49,626 nt of DNA. It comes from an uncultured Pelagibacteraceae bacterium. Its GTDB lineage: Bacteria; Pseudomonadota; Alphaproteobacteria; Pelagibacterales; Pelagibacteraceae. The notes under the pieces were generated by a model. It was not told where the DNA came from, searched no databases, and saw only the letters and a program-made list of their open reading frames with translations. Below, piece by piece: positions 18,251 through 31,336 of the stretch; within the stretch, counting starts at the first letter, position 1; every line of letters starts with the position of its first letter. The stretch covers positions 1-49,626 of the forward strand of contig CACFSG010000006.1 of the NCBI GenBank assembly GCA_902568875.1. The letters run 5' to 3'. A program made the position numbers and the translations under genes.

Positions 18251-19119
18251 TTATTTCTATTCAAAACATAATCTAGAGTTTCTGCTAGATTTTTTGATTT
18301 TGGACCATATTTTTTTAATTTATTATTAATTTTAAAAATTAATTTATTAGCATATTTAATAGTATTTTTATATCCTAATAAACTAATTAGAGTTGCTTTG
18401 CCCTTTTTTTTGTCTTTTCCAGTTTTTTTTCCTGCCGCAGATAAGTTTCCTTTATAATCAATTAAATCATCTGCAATTTGAAATAATAATCCAATTTCTG
18501 ATCCTATATTTTCAAATTTCTTAATTTCATTTTTACTTTTTTTTCTTAAAATTAAAGGAGCCACACAACAAAAACTAAAAAGTTTTCCAGTTTTCTTTAT
18601 TTCCATTTCAATAATCTTTTTTTTAGAAATTTTTTTGTGTTCATAACTTAAATCTAAATATTGCCCTCCCGCTATACCAAGATGACCAGAGCTTTTTGAA
18701 ATTTTATTAATTAGATCAATCTTAATTTTTTCAGAAATATTTAAACTTTTATGACTTAAAATCTCAAATGCCATTGTTAAAAGAGAATTGCCAGCCAACA
18801 CAGCTGTGGACTCTCCAAATTTAATATGAGTTGATGGCTTTCCTCTTCTTATTGTGTCATTATCCATACAAGGCAAATCATCATGTATTAAAGAATATGC
18901 GTGTATACATTCAACTGCGGAACCTATAACAATTAACGATTTATAATTTAATTTAAACAATGATCCAATATCAATTAAAATTTTTGATCTAATTTTTTTA
19001 CCTCCAGAAAATAAACCATATTTCATAGAAATAATTAATTCTGTTTTTTTTTGTTTTTTTATAAATTTTTTTAAAAATATATTTGTATCTTTAGCAATTT
19101 TATTTAATTTATTTTGCAT
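18247..19119 (-). CDS. ispA: Short-chain polyprenyl (farnesyl) diphosphate synthase
   Basis: 290 residues. GGKKIRS (about 39-45), first Asp-rich motif DDLPCMDND (80-88, with the bacterial two-residue insertion typical of type II farnesyl synthases) and second motif ADDLIDYKG are present, plus [17 protein letters not shown] at the C-terminal side. It builds geranyl or farnesyl diphosphate from IPP and DMAPP. It lies in the xseB-ispA-dxs unit, overlapping xseB by 11 bases and dxs by 4. Confidence 0.94.
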   Translation of the reverse strand: MQNKLNKIAKDTNIFLKKFIKKQKKTELIISMKYGLFSGGKKIRSKILIDIGSLFKLNYKSLIVIGSAVECIHAYSLIHDDLPCMDNDTIRRGKPSTHIKFGESTAVLAGNSLLTMAFEILSHKSLNISEKIKIDLINKISKSSGHLGIAGGQYLDLSYEHKKISKKKIIEMEIKKTGKLFSFCCVAPLILRKKSKNEIKKFENIGSEIGLLFQIADDLIDYKGNLSAAGKKTGKDKKKGKATLISLLGYKNTIKYANKLIFKINNKLKKYGPKSKNLAETLDYVLNRNK

Positions 19120-19354
19120 TTTTTTTTGAAGTAATTTTTAGTATTTTTTCTTTTGTTTTTTCATTAATATTTTTAATATCTTTTTTAAATTTTTTTTCGA
19201 TAATATTATTAAGTTTTAATAAATTTTGATAATTTTCTATAGAATTTTCTAAATCTTTTTGAAATTCTAAATCTTCAATTAACTTATTGGCTTCTTTGGT
19301 TAATTCCTCTAGAGATAAAGAATTATAATCATTTGGTAAATTTTTATCTTTCAT
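19109..19354 (-). CDS. xseB: Exodeoxyribonuclease VII small subunit
   Basis: 81 residues. The pattern LSLEELTKEANKLIEDLE...LENSIENYQNLLKLNN matches the two-helix XseB fold (family consensus: FEEAL..LE.IV..LE.G...LE.S...YE.G). XseB assembles in many copies on XseA to form the exonuclease that degrades single-stranded DNA to oligonucleotides. The C-terminal tail is Lys-rich. xseA is not in this window. The xseB-ispA-dxs order is common in proteobacteria and supports the call. Confidence 0.85.
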   Translation of the reverse strand: MKDKNLPNDYNSLSLEELTKEANKLIEDLEFQKDLENSIENYQNLLKLNNIIEKKFKKDIKNINEKTKEKILKITSKKNAK

Positions 19355-19374
19355 ATAATACTCTCAGATAATAC

Positions 19375-20307
19375 ATGAAAATTAATCTTGCAAATATTAA
19401 AAAAGCCAAAAAACTCCTTAATAAAAGTGAGTGTGTGGCTATACCGACAGAAACTGTTTATGGATTAGCTGGCAATGCTTACTCTGATCTGGCATGTAAG
19501 AAAATATATAAATTAAAAAAAAGACCAAAAAATAATCCACTTATAGTTCATTATTATAATACTCATGATTTAAAAAAAGATTGTAAATTTAATAATACTT
19601 TTTTTAAATTGTATAAAAAATTTTGTCCTGGACCAATTACATTTATTTTAGATTTAAATAAAAATTCAAAAATTTCTAAAATTGCAACTAATAAAAAAAA
19701 TACTATAGCTGTTAGATTTCCCAAACATTCGGTAACAAGAAATTTATTAAAAAATCTTAAATTTCCTTTAGCAGCTCCTAGTGCTAACTTATCTTCAAAA
19801 GTAAGTTCTGTCTGTTCCGCTGATGTAAAAGAAGATTTTGGAAAAAAAATTAAATATGTGCTTGAAGGTGGAAAGTCATCAATTGGCCTTGAGTCAACAA
19901 TAATTGATGTTAGAAAAAAACCAAAAATATTAAGATTAGGCAGTTTACAAATCTCAAGTATTAAAAAAATTTTAAATAAAAAAGTTATAATAAAAAATAA
20001 CCCTTCAAAAATTTCTATTCCTGGTCAATTTAAACTTCACTATTCACCAGGTATTCCATTAAGATTAAATGTAAAAAAAATTAAAAATAATGAGGCTTAT
20101 TTATTAATTAAAAAAATACAAAAAACTAAGCCTAATTATTATTTTTTATCCAAAAAAGGTGATTTAAAAGAAGCGGCAAAAAATTTATATAGTACTTTAA
20201 GAAAAATAAAAAAAAATAAATATAAATCTATAGCTGTAGCAAAAATTCCAAATAAAGGATTAGGTAAAACCATTAATGATAGATTAATAAGAGCATCAAA
20301 ATTTTAA
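19375..20307 (+). CDS. tsaC1: Threonylcarbamoyl-AMP synthase (Sua5 type)
   Basis: 310 residues. The YrdC-domain motifs PTETVYGLAGNA, KKRPKNNPLIVH, and FPLAAPSANLSSKVS are followed by GLESTIIDV and a C-terminal extension of about 100 residues after GQFKLHYSPGIP, which marks the two-domain Sua5 form rather than short TsaC. It makes threonylcarbamoyl-AMP from threonine, bicarbonate and ATP for the t6A37 modification of ANN-decoding tRNAs. Its start is 20 bases from the divergent xseB start. Confidence 0.93.
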   Translation: MKINLANIKKAKKLLNKSECVAIPTETVYGLAGNAYSDLACKKIYKLKKRPKNNPLIVHYYNTHDLKKDCKFNNTFFKLYKKFCPGPITFILDLNKNSKISKIATNKKNTIAVRFPKHSVTRNLLKNLKFPLAAPSANLSSKVSSVCSADVKEDFGKKIKYVLEGGKSSIGLESTIIDVRKKPKILRLGSLQISSIKKILNKKVIIKNNPSKISIPGQFKLHYSPGIPLRLNVKKIKNNEAYLLIKKIQKTKPNYYFLSKKGDLKEAAKNLYSTLRKIKKNKYKSIAVAKIPNKGLGKTINDRLIRASKF

Positions 20308-20328
20308 TATTAAGAGCAATACAAACAG

Positions 20329-20405
20329 TGGTGCGCCTGCTAGGAGTCGAACCCAGAACCTCCTGATCCGAAGTCAGGCGCTCTATCCAGTTGAGCTACA
20401 AGCGC
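20329..20405 (-). tRNA. tRNA-Arg, anticodon UCG
   Basis: A 77-base cloverleaf on the minus strand. The acceptor stem GCGCTTG/CAGGCGC contains one G-U pair, the D-arm is GTAGCTCAACTGGATAGAGC, the anticodon stem is CCTGA/TCAGG around loop CTTCGGA (anticodon TCG), and the T-arm has GGGTTCGACTC. CCA is encoded. The body closely resembles alphaproteobacterial tRNA-Arg(ACG) apart from position 34. An unmodified U34 could read all four CGN codons. Confidence 0.95.
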
Positions 20406-20428
20406 ATATAATATTAATATAACATTTT

Positions 20429-21409
20429 ATGAAAAAAAAAATAAATTTGATTGTAACAGAAAATGATAAAAACCTTCGTGTTGACGTTTTTATCAATAAA
20501 AAAGAAAATAGTCTTAGTAGAACTAGAGTTAAAAATTTAATTTTAGAAAAAAAATTAAAATTAAATAATAAAATTATAATTAATCCTGCAAAAAAAATTG
20601 CCAATGGTGATATTATAAATTTAACAATACCTGAACCAAAAAAAACTTCTCTTAAACCTTATAAATATAAATTAAATATTATTTATGAAGATGACGATTT
20701 AATAGTTTTAAATAAACGAGCAGGGATTGCAATACATCCGGGTGCAGGAAATTATGACAATACAATTGTTAATGCATTAATAAACTATAAAAAAAATTCT
20801 CTATCTAGCATTGGAGATAAACTAAGACCTGGTATAGTTCATAGGATTGATAAAAATACATCTGGTTTAGTTGTAATTGCAAAAAATAACCAAACTCATG
20901 AACATTTATCAATTCAATTCAGTAAACATTCTATTATAAGAACATATCAATTGCTTATCTGGGGCAAAGTAAGACCTTCGAAAGGAAAAGTTGAAACTTT
21001 TATTACCAGAAGCTCAAAAAATAGACAATTGATGGAAGTTAGTAACACAAAAGGAAAAAAAGCAATTACAAATTATAAAACAATAGAAGTTTTTGAAAAT
21101 AAAAATACACCAACTTTAAGTTTACTAGAATGTAAATTAGAAACTGGAAGAACTCATCAGATAAGAGTTCATATGAACTATCTAGGCAACAGTATTGTAG
21201 GAGATGACAAATATAAAAAAAGATTTAAAAAAATTAAAAATACAGATCCAGTATTAGAAAAAAAACTAACTAATTTAAATAGACAATTTCTTCACGCCAA
21301 AACTATTGGCTTTATTCATCCTAAAAAAAAAAAAGAAATGATTTTTAACTCAATTTTGCCACAAGAACTTGAAATAATTTTAAAAATGTTAAGAAAGACG
21401 GACAAATAA
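20429..21409 (+). CDS. rluD: RluD-type 23S rRNA pseudouridine synthase
   Basis: 326 residues. An N-terminal S4-like domain (LRVDVFINKKENSLSRTRVKNLI, about residues 14-40) precedes the catalytic domain with HRIDKNTSGLVVIAK (catalytic Asp in RIDKNTSG) and ETGRTHQIRVHM. RluD isomerises uridines in helix 69 of 23S rRNA; RluC or another RluA-family member cannot be fully excluded on motifs alone. It sits between tRNA-Arg and rpoH on the same strand as rpoH; an rluD-rpoH pairing is common in alphaproteobacteria. Confidence 0.9.
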   Translation: MKKKINLIVTENDKNLRVDVFINKKENSLSRTRVKNLILEKKLKLNNKIIINPAKKIANGDIINLTIPEPKKTSLKPYKYKLNIIYEDDDLIVLNKRAGIAIHPGAGNYDNTIVNALINYKKNSLSSIGDKLRPGIVHRIDKNTSGLVVIAKNNQTHEHLSIQFSKHSIIRTYQLLIWGKVRPSKGKVETFITRSSKNRQLMEVSNTKGKKAITNYKTIEVFENKNTPTLSLLECKLETGRTHQIRVHMNYLGNSIVGDDKYKKRFKKIKNTDPVLEKKLTNLNRQFLHAKTIGFIHPKKKKEMIFNSILPQELEIILKMLRKTDK

Positions 21410-21449
21410 AATATTGAAAAATATAAAATATTAATTAGATAAACTATTT

Positions 21450-24444
<2,995 letters not shown>

Positions 24445-24445
24445 T

Positions 24446-25771
24446 TTAATTGATTGTTCTAGTAACAGTTTTTATACATTTTTTAAGCAATGCTTTATTT
24501 TTACTTTCACCCATTATTCTTATTTTTGGCTCAGTTCCAGATTTTCTCACTAAAATTCTACCATGACCCTTGATTAATCTATTTGCAATTTTTATTGCAT
24601 TTTTCACTGATACTTTTTTCAATATATCATTATTTTTAATTTTGATATTTTCTAATATTTGGGGTGTTTTTTCAAATACATTAAAAAAATTACTAGCTTT
24701 TACCTTTCTATTCAAAGCTTGAATAACCTCAAGAGCAACTAAAAGACCATCTCCTGTTGTTGCAAATTTTCCAAGAATTATATGACCTGATTGCTCTCCT
24801 CCTAAATTAAATTTTTTCTTTTGCATAATTTCTTTAACATACCTATCACCTACATTAGCTCGAATAAATTTAATTTTTTTTCTTTTAAAAAAATTTTCTA
24901 ATCCATAATTAGACATTAAAGTTCCCACAACACCTCCTTTGAGAATTTTTTTCTTTTTCCATTGGAGCGCTAACGCAGCTATAATTTGATCACCATCAAT
25001 TATTGATCCTTTCTCATCACACATTATTATCCTATCCGCATCACCATCTAATGAAATACCTAAATGGGCCCTGTGTTTTTTAACATATTTTTGAAGCTTT
25101 TTTGGAAAGGTTGATCCACAATTTTTGTTAATATTAAAACCATTTGGTTTGTTTCCAATAATTACTAATTTAGCACCAAGAGATTTGATCATTTTAGGTG
25201 CAGATTTATATCCAGCTCCGTTAGCACAATCCAAGACTATTTTCATATTTTTTAATTTGAAATTATTAGGAATTTTTTTTTTAAGAATTTTAATGTAATC
25301 ATCAGTTCCAGATTCTAATCTTTTAACTCTTCCTAAAAGTGTTGGCTTAGACAAATGTTTTCTAACTTTGCTATCAATTAATTTCTCAATTTTTTTTTGA
25401 ATTTTATCAGATAATTTTAGTCCATCAGGACCAAATAACTTTAGACCATTATCATAAAATAAATTATGTGATGCTGTAATCATAATGCCTAAATTAGCAT
25501 TCATTGATTTAGTTAACATCGCTAAACCATTAGTTGGTAATGGGCCTAAAGTATAAACATGCATTCCAGCAGAGGCCAGACCTGAAACTAAAGCTGGTTC
25601 AAGTGCGTAACCTGAAAGCCTTGTATCTTTAGCTATAATGGCAATTTGTTTTTTTTTCTTTAAATTTGTGAAATATTTTCCTGCTGCCAATCCAAATTTA
25701 AAAAACATGTCACCATTAATATTTTCACTATTAACATGTCCTCTAATTCCATCTGTGCCAAAGTATTTCAT
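24446..25771 (-). CDS. glmM: Phosphoglucosamine mutase
   Basis: 441 residues. The phosphoserine loop MITASHN (Ser at residue 101), the metal-binding DGDADR, the sugar-binding GGEQSGHI and the C-terminal phosphate-binding RKSGTEPKIRIM identify a hexose phosphate mutase; length and context favour GlmM. It converts glucosamine 6-phosphate to glucosamine 1-phosphate for UDP-GlcNAc, peptidoglycan and lipid A. A folP-glmM order behind ftsH is widespread in proteobacteria, as here. Confidence 0.96.
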   Translation of the reverse strand: MKYFGTDGIRGHVNSENINGDMFFKFGLAAGKYFTNLKKKKQIAIIAKDTRLSGYALEPALVSGLASAGMHVYTLGPLPTNGLAMLTKSMNANLGIMITASHNLFYDNGLKLFGPDGLKLSDKIQKKIEKLIDSKVRKHLSKPTLLGRVKRLESGTDDYIKILKKKIPNNFKLKNMKIVLDCANGAGYKSAPKMIKSLGAKLVIIGNKPNGFNINKNCGSTFPKKLQKYVKKHRAHLGISLDGDADRIIMCDEKGSIIDGDQIIAALALQWKKKKILKGGVVGTLMSNYGLENFFKRKKIKFIRANVGDRYVKEIMQKKKFNLGGEQSGHIILGKFATTGDGLLVALEVIQALNRKVKASNFFNVFEKTPQILENIKIKNNDILKKVSVKNAIKIANRLIKGHGRILVRKSGTEPKIRIMGESKNKALLKKCIKTVTRTIN

Positions 25772-25773
25772 TT

Positions 25774-26823
25774 TTATTTAATTAATTTCTTAAATACTTT
25801 GATGCTTTGATTAACTTCATTAACATCATGAACTCTTAATATTTGTACGCCTTGCATCATTGCAAAAATACTTGAACTAATTGTTCCTCCCGTTCTTAAA
25901 GAACTATCATTGTTACCAGATAATTCTTTAATAAATCTTTTTCTTGATATTCCAAGTAATATAGGCAATCCCAAAGAATGGTAAATTGATATATTTTTGA
26001 TTATTGTCATATTATGTTTCAAATTTTTTCCAAATCCTATCCCGGGATCTAAAATAATGTTATTATGATTTAGACCAATTCTTCTTAAAAATTTAATTTT
26101 TTTCTCAAAAAAATCATAAATATCTAATAATACATTTTTATATTTCGGATTATTTTGCATTACATCAGGATTTCCGAGGGAGTGTTGTAGCACAAACGGT
26201 GTCTTATACTTTTTTAAAATATATATTGAGTTTTTATCATAACTAAGTCCAGAAACATCATTAATTAATTTTACACCTAAATTAATTCCTTTCTCCATAA
26301 TATCTGATTTTCTAGTATCAAGAGATATTACTTTTTTTTTATCAATTTTTTTCAAAATATCTTTTATTCTATTCCATTCAATTTTAGAGTTAATAATCTT
26401 AGAACCAGGCCTAGTAGACTCACCACCAATGTCAACAAGATGAGCACCACTTTTAAAAAGATAGTTTAAATGTTTTTTTGCTAAATTATTTTTATTATAT
26501 TTTCCACCATCAGAAAAACTGTCAGGTGTAATATTTAAAACACCCATAATATTTGGAATATTTTTAAAACTTAAGTTTTTAAAATTTTTTTTACGTTTTG
26601 TAATAAGCTTAATATCTTTTTTTACAATTTTTTTTATTTTATTAGGTAAGCTATTAATTTTTTTAATTAATATCTTTTTTGCAGATTTTCTTGAAATTAT
26701 TTCTACTTTATCAAAAGAAATTTTGTTATTACCATTTAATGGTAATGCTTTTTTTTCTTTAACTAAAGATCTTGATTTAGACCCATAATAGAAATTACAC
26801 ACTCTTGTGTAATATCTAGACAT
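25774..26823 (-). CDS. folP: Dihydropteroate synthase with N-terminal extension
   Basis: 349 residues. The core begins around residue 90 with IMGVLNITPDSFSDGGKY, then DIGGESTRPGS, and includes LDPGIGFGKN and GISRKRFI, all standard for the enzyme that joins p-aminobenzoate to hydroxymethyl-dihydropterin pyrophosphate. The leader of about 90 residues (starting MSRYYTRVCNFYYGSKS, with ALPLNG) is of a type I know from alphaproteobacterial FolP, so it is probably real and not a misplaced start. It lies 5 bases downstream of ftsH. Confidence 0.94.
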   Translation of the reverse strand: MSRYYTRVCNFYYGSKSRSLVKEKKALPLNGNNKISFDKVEIISRKSAKKILIKKINSLPNKIKKIVKKDIKLITKRKKNFKNLSFKNIPNIMGVLNITPDSFSDGGKYNKNNLAKKHLNYLFKSGAHLVDIGGESTRPGSKIINSKIEWNRIKDILKKIDKKKVISLDTRKSDIMEKGINLGVKLINDVSGLSYDKNSIYILKKYKTPFVLQHSLGNPDVMQNNPKYKNVLLDIYDFFEKKIKFLRRIGLNHNNIILDPGIGFGKNLKHNMTIIKNISIYHSLGLPILLGISRKRFIKELSGNNDSSLRTGGTISSSIFAMMQGVQILRVHDVNEVNQSIKVFKKLIK

Positions 26824-26828
26824 TAAAA

Positions 26829-28730
26829 TTAATGAACAATTTTTGGTTTTAGGCCCAATGCACCCATTGCGGAACCTTTATCGTCTTCAACTTTCAAATC
26901 TTGTTTATCTGCTGGATATATATTCTTATTAATAATATTTTCAATTTCTTCACCAGTTAAAGTTTCATAAGTCATAAGAGCTTTTGCAATTTTATGTAAA
27001 TCATCAATTTTATCTGTTAAAATTTGTTTAGCTTTATTATAACCCTCATCAACCAACTTTCTAATTTCTTTATCTATTTTCTGAGCCACTTCTTCTGAAA
27101 CTGATTGTGTTTGAGTCACAGATCTTCCTAAAAATACTTCTTCTTGATTCTCGCCATATTCAACTGGTCCCATTTCTTCACTCATTCCATATTTCGTTAC
27201 CATAGCTCTAGCAAGCTGAGTAGCTTGATTAATGTCTGATCCAGTTCCTCCACCAGCTCCTGTGGAAATATTATCTTTTCCAAAAATTACTTCTTCTGCA
27301 ACCCTGCCACCAAAACATACAGCTAATCTAGCTTTTAGATATTTAATTGAATGTCCGTGTTTATCTCTTTCTGGCAAATTCATAACCATACCTAATGCTC
27401 TACCTCTAGGAATAATTGTAGCTTTATGTATAGGATCATAACTAGGCATATTAAATGATACTAGAGCATGACCACCCTCATGATACGCTGTTAATTTTTT
27501 TTCATCTTCAGTCATTACCATTGAACGTCTTTCTGCTCCCATCATAACTTTATCTTTTGACTCTTCAAACTCATTTAACGTTACAATTCTTTTATTTTTT
27601 CTTGCAGCTAATAAAGCTGCTTCATTTACTAAATTTGCAAGATCTGCACCTGAAAATCCTGGTGTTCCTCTAGCAATTGTTCGTAAGTTAATATCTGGAG
27701 CCATTTTTATTTTTTTAACATGAACTTTTAGAATTTTTTCTCTACCAATTATGTCTGGATTTGAAACTACTACTTGTCTATCAAATCTTCCTGGTCTTAA
27801 TAAAGCCGGATCTAGAACATCCGGTCTATTTGTTGCTGCAATTATTATAACACCTTCATTAGTGTCAAAACCATCCATCTCAACTAAAAGCTGATTAAGA
27901 GTCTGTTCTCTTTCATCATTTCCTCCACCTAAGCCTGCACCTCTACTTCGACCAACAGCATCAATTTCGTCAATAAAAATTATACATGGAGAATTTTTTT
28001 TCCCTTGTTCAAACATATCTCTAACTCTAGAAGCACCAACTCCTACAAACATTTCAACAAAATCTGATCCTGAAATTGTAAAAAAAGGAACGTCAGCTTC
28101 TCCAGCTATTGCTCTAGCAAGTAATGTTTTTCCTGTTCCAGGAGGTCCAACTAACAAAGCGCCTTTTGGAATTTTTCCTCCAAGTCTACTAAATTTTTTT
28201 GGGTCTTTTAAAAATTCAACAATTTCTTCTACTTCTTCTTTAGCTTCTTCAATACCTGCAACATCATTAAATGTAATCTTCCCTTTTAATTCATTCATCA
28301 TTTTAGCTTTTGATCTTCCAAAGCCCATTGCACCACCTTTGCCACCTTGCATTTGTCTCATAAAGAAAATCCAAACTGCAATTAATAACAACATAGGAAA
28401 CCACGAAAGTAAAATACCAAATAAAGAAGGCATCTTTTCTTCAATAGGTGCAGCAGAGATACTTACGCCTTTGTCTGAAAGTTTTTCTATTAAGTTTGGA
28501 TCATTAGGAGCGTAAGTTGTAAAACTATCTCCATTAGAATAAACTCCTTTAATGTTATTGCCTTGAATTTCTACTTTTAAAACTTCTCCATTGTCAACTG
28601 AAGTTAAAAATTCTGAAAATATAACCTGGTTTCCTCCTCTTATGTTTGATTGAGGATTTTTAAACATATTGTAAAGACCAATAGTTAAAAAAACTATTAT
28701 GGCCCACATAGCTATATTTTTTATATTCAT
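26829..28730 (-). CDS. ftsH: ATP-dependent zinc metalloprotease FtsH
   Basis: 633 residues. Two membrane helices (about 5-23 and 104-124) flank a small periplasmic domain. The AAA module has Walker A GPPGTGKT, Walker B IIFIDEID and the second region of homology [18 protein letters not shown]. The zinc site is HEGGH (residues 417-421), a small variation on the usual HEAGH. FtsH degrades misfolded membrane proteins and short-lived regulators. It is the first gene of the ftsH-folP-glmM-thiD-purA run. The 62 bp gap upstream holds TTGTCA- and TATAAT-like hexamers, but their spacing is not convincing. Confidence 0.97.
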   Translation of the reverse strand: MNIKNIAMWAIIVFLTIGLYNMFKNPQSNIRGGNQVIFSEFLTSVDNGEVLKVEIQGNNIKGVYSNGDSFTTYAPNDPNLIEKLSDKGVSISAAPIEEKMPSLFGILLSWFPMLLLIAVWIFFMRQMQGGKGGAMGFGRSKAKMMNELKGKITFNDVAGIEEAKEEVEEIVEFLKDPKKFSRLGGKIPKGALLVGPPGTGKTLLARAIAGEADVPFFTISGSDFVEMFVGVGASRVRDMFEQGKKNSPCIIFIDEIDAVGRSRGAGLGGGNDEREQTLNQLLVEMDGFDTNEGVIIIAATNRPDVLDPALLRPGRFDRQVVVSNPDIIGREKILKVHVKKIKMAPDINLRTIARGTPGFSGADLANLVNEAALLAARKNKRIVTLNEFEESKDKVMMGAERRSMVMTEDEKKLTAYHEGGHALVSFNMPSYDPIHKATIIPRGRALGMVMNLPERDKHGHSIKYLKARLAVCFGGRVAEEVIFGKDNISTGAGGGTGSDINQATQLARAMVTKYGMSEEMGPVEYGENQEEVFLGRSVTQTQSVSEEVAQKIDKEIRKLVDEGYNKAKQILTDKIDDLHKIAKALMTYETLTGEEIENIINKNIYPADKQDLKVEDDKGSAMGALGLKPKIVH

Positions 28731-28792
28731 GGTTATAAAATAAGAATTATTATAAATTAAACAAGTGACAATTTGTATAAAGTTACAATATT

Positions 28793-29821
28793 TTAATGTT
28801 CTTTTAAGATAATTACTGTTTCATTAACCTTTTCAATGATACAGCCACCCAATGTTGCTCTAAATGAATGATTATTTTCAATATCTTTGATAATTTTATC
28901 TAATTTTTTTCCTCTAACTGAATAATATTTTCTACCAATTAATTTAATTGATTCTGAAAGAGCTCTAAAGATTACCTCATAAGGTTGATAAAAAAAAAAT
29001 TTATTTAAAATCAATTTGTTACTTTTATTTGAAAAGAAAGTATTTTTTTTTAAATTCTCACTTACATAAAAATTTATAACATTATTTGAATATTTTAAAT
29101 TTTTAATTGTCTTAATAAATTTTTTTTTATCTAAACCACTTTTTTGAAGTTCTGCAATTAATTTTCTAATCTTAATTCTTAAATATTTTTCATCATTATT
29201 TGTTGGGTCTTGTACATAAAAATTAAATACATTTTTAGAAATAAATGCTAAATCTTCTTTTTTTTCATCCAACAAAGGTCTCAATAAATTTTTATTGCCT
29301 ATTTTATTTTTTTTATCTAATGAAATTAGTCCTTTTAAACCACTGCCTCTTAACATCCTTATAAAAAAATTCTCAAATAAATCATCTTGATGATGGCCTA
29401 TTAAAATATTTCTAATTTTATATTTATCACATCGTTTATAAATTAATTCATATCTTTTTATTCTTGCTAATGACTGAATATTTTTAAGTGGTTTTCTTCC
29501 TTTCCAAGTTAAAATTTCAGAAACAATCAAAAATCGTTCCAAAAGTTGTTTTACGACTTTAGCTTCCTTTGTAGATTCTGATCTAAGTTTATGATCTACA
29601 ATAAAAAACTTTGGCGTAAGTTTTTTTTTAATTGAATAGATTTTAGCCAAAAAAGCTAATGATAAACTATCAGGCCCACCTGAAACTGCTACCCCAAAAT
29701 TTTCATTAATATTTAAAGATTTTTCAAACCTTTTATAAATTAGATTAATTCTTTTATTTTTTAACTTATCTTTAAAAATTTTAGGAATTTTGATTTTTGC
29801 ACTCAAATTTTTGAGACTCAT
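28793..29821 (-). CDS. tilS: tRNA(Ile)-lysidine synthase
   Basis: 342 residues. The PP-loop motif [16 protein letters not shown] (SGGPDS at about 47-52) and the TilS-specific [24 protein letters not shown] and RPLL segments are present. The enzyme puts lysine on C34 of the CAU-anticodon tRNA-Ile so that it reads AUA and is charged with isoleucine; AUA is a frequent codon in this AT-rich genome. The C-terminal part is short and weakly conserved. The chosen start overlaps cpoB by 41 bases; no better downstream start before the PP-loop is seen. Confidence 0.93.
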   Translation of the reverse strand: MSLKNLSAKIKIPKIFKDKLKNKRINLIYKRFEKSLNINENFGVAVSGGPDSLSLAFLAKIYSIKKKLTPKFFIVDHKLRSESTKEAKVVKQLLERFLIVSEILTWKGRKPLKNIQSLARIKRYELIYKRCDKYKIRNILIGHHQDDLFENFFIRMLRGSGLKGLISLDKKNKIGNKNLLRPLLDEKKEDLAFISKNVFNFYVQDPTNNDEKYLRIKIRKLIAELQKSGLDKKKFIKTIKNLKYSNNVINFYVSENLKKNTFFSNKSNKLILNKFFFYQPYEVIFRALSESIKLIGRKYYSVRGKKLDKIIKDIENNHSFRATLGGCIIEKVNETVIILKEH

Positions 29822-30776
29822 ATTTAGCTTTTTGGATCACAGATTGATTTGCTTCAGGATATTGCTTTTCTACACCATTAATCATTTTGCAACCTTGATC
29901 TTTTTCTCCAATCTGAACCATGGATACACCAAGCTTCAATAAATTTATAGGAGCTTTTTCACTCTTTGGATATTTTTGATATCCTTCTAAATATGCTGAA
30001 GCAGCGTCAGTGTAGAGTTGTCTAATTCTAAATGTCTCTGCATACCAATATTGAGCATTACCGGCTAAATCATGCTCAGGATTAGTATTAACAAATTCTC
30101 TAAATGCTCTTTCTGCAGTCGAGTAGTCTCCAACTTTTAAAAAGCTTGTTGCAAATTGATATTGTTTATCTGGTGACTCATTAGGAAGAATTTTTTCTTC
30201 AGATTGAAAAACTTCTGTTACAATTGAAGAAGTAGTTTCAATAGATTGAGTTTGTTGTGATGTTTCATTTGTAGTTGAGTCTTTATAGGATATAGAGCCT
30301 AAATCTTGTGGCTGTGAGCTACCTGGTAAAACTTTATTTTGGTTATCATTTGTTTTCTTTGTTATTTTTTTAATACTATCATCAGAAGATATTGAAGTTT
30401 CTAAATCTTGAAATCTAATTTGATTATCTGCTTGAACTTTTGACAATCTATTTGATAGCTTATCTAACTTAAAATTAATTTCTTCAAATCTATTTGTGAG
30501 TTGTTGAAATTGATTTTCAATTTCTGTAAGTTTTAATAAGTGTCTAGTTAAAACGTCCTCTGAATTATCACTTACACTAATATTTTGACTATTAATACTT
30601 TTACTATTTAAATCTATAGATCCAGAGTAAACTGCTTTTTCTAGAGTTTTAATATCTTTTTGAAGCTGATCTATTATTTCATAAATATTATGATTATCTG
30701 CAAATGAGTAGGAAATTGAAAAAAAATTAATTAAATAAATAAAACTTACAGCTAAAATCTTTACTATGTATTTCAT
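29781..30776 (-). CDS. cpoB: Tol-Pal system protein CpoB/YbgF, periplasmic TPR
   Basis: 331 residues from the Met at 30776, which gives a good signal peptide (MKYIVKILAVSF...SYSFA); an in-frame Met 16 codons earlier is less likely. After the signal comes a coiled-coil segment (about 25-130), a Ser/Thr/Gln-rich linker, and C-terminal TPR repeats (PDKQYQFATSFLKVGDYSTAERAF, AQYWYAETF), the CpoB layout. In E. coli, CpoB couples Tol-Pal energy state to cell-wall synthesis at the division site. A strong terminator lies between pal and this gene, so it may be expressed from its own promoter or by read-through. Confidence 0.9.
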   Translation of the reverse strand: MKYIVKILAVSFIYLINFFSISYSFADNHNIYEIIDQLQKDIKTLEKAVYSGSIDLNSKSINSQNISVSDNSEDVLTRHLLKLTEIENQFQQLTNRFEEINFKLDKLSNRLSKVQADNQIRFQDLETSISSDDSIKKITKKTNDNQNKVLPGSSQPQDLGSISYKDSTTNETSQQTQSIETTSSIVTEVFQSEEKILPNESPDKQYQFATSFLKVGDYSTAERAFREFVNTNPEHDLAGNAQYWYAETFRIRQLYTDAASAYLEGYQKYPKSEKAPINLLKLGVSMVQIGEKDQGCKMINGVEKQYPEANQSVIQKAKYESQKFECKNQNS

Positions 30777-30803
30777 AACTAAGGTTATGATTAAAATAAT
30801 GGC

Positions 30804-30844
30804 AAAAAAAAGACCCTTGATCAAAGTACTGATTAAGGGTCTTT
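30804..30844 (-). terminator. Rho-independent terminator between pal and cpoB
   Basis: Arms at 30809-30823 and 30830-30844 pair over 15 positions (AAAGACCCTTGATCA with TGATTAAGGGTCTTT, one G-U in RNA), with a 6-base loop. Read on the minus strand, the stem is followed at once by seven T residues. It lies 13 bases after the pal stop and ends the tolQ-pal transcript, leaving cpoB partly separate. Confidence 0.85.
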
Positions 30845-30856
30845 AAATTTTTAAAA

Positions 30857-31336
30857 TTAATTTGCTTTTACTGTAACAGATCTTCTATTTTTTGACCAAG
30901 CTAGTGGGTTTGAACCTGAATCTACCGGTCTCTCTTTACCATAACTTAAAACTGAAATTCTGTCTGAAGAAATTCCATAAGTCATTAAATAATCTTTAGC
31001 AGCATTAGCTCTTCTTTCTCCAAGTGCTAAGTTATATTCTCTTGTTCCTCTCTCGTCAGCATGTCCTTCTAAGACAATTGTGATATCAGAATTTTTTCTT
31101 AACCACGCTGCTTGTTTTCTTAAAGTTTCTCTTGAAGCTGTAGTTAATACTGATTCATTTGTAGCAAAGAAAACTCTGTCAGGAACACCAGATGCTAAAT
31201 ACTCAACTGTGTCCGTTCCAGTGTAAACATCACCTTGCATTTGTCCTGTTGTTTTTTTAGATGTTGCACAGGCAGATAATACTAAACACGCAGCTATTAC
31301 TAAAAAAGCGTTTTTTAGAATTTTGTCTAATCTCAT
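30857..31336 (-). CDS. pal: Peptidoglycan-associated lipoprotein Pal
   Basis: 159 residues from the Met at 31336, preceded by a good ribosome-binding site (AAGGAG); the frame is open 14 codons further upstream, but those residues do not fit a signal peptide. The lipoprotein signal ends at LSAC (Cys23). The OmpA-like domain carries IVLEGHADERGTREYNLALGERRANAAKDYL and SYGKERPVD, which bind diaminopimelate of peptidoglycan. Pal links the outer membrane to the cell wall and is concentrated at the septum by TolQRAB. It ends the tol operon at a strong terminator. Confidence 0.95.
   Translation of the reverse strand: MRLDKILKNAFLVIAACLVLSACATSKKTTGQMQGDVYTGTDTVEYLASGVPDRVFFATNESVLTTASRETLRKQAAWLRKNSDITIVLEGHADERGTREYNLALGERRANAAKDYLMTYGISSDRISVLSYGKERPVDSGSNPLAWSKNRRSVTVKAN

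Noticed and set aside
28731-28792. Possible sigma-32 promoter for ftsH (CTTGTT, 15 bases, CTTATTT on the minus strand)
   Set aside because: The match to CTTGAA/CCCATNT is poor and such matches are easy to find by chance in AT-rich sequence.
30777-30824. Longer start for cpoB at 30824
   Set aside because: The shorter form gives a standard signal peptide; the extra 16 residues form a second hydrophobic stretch not expected in CpoB.
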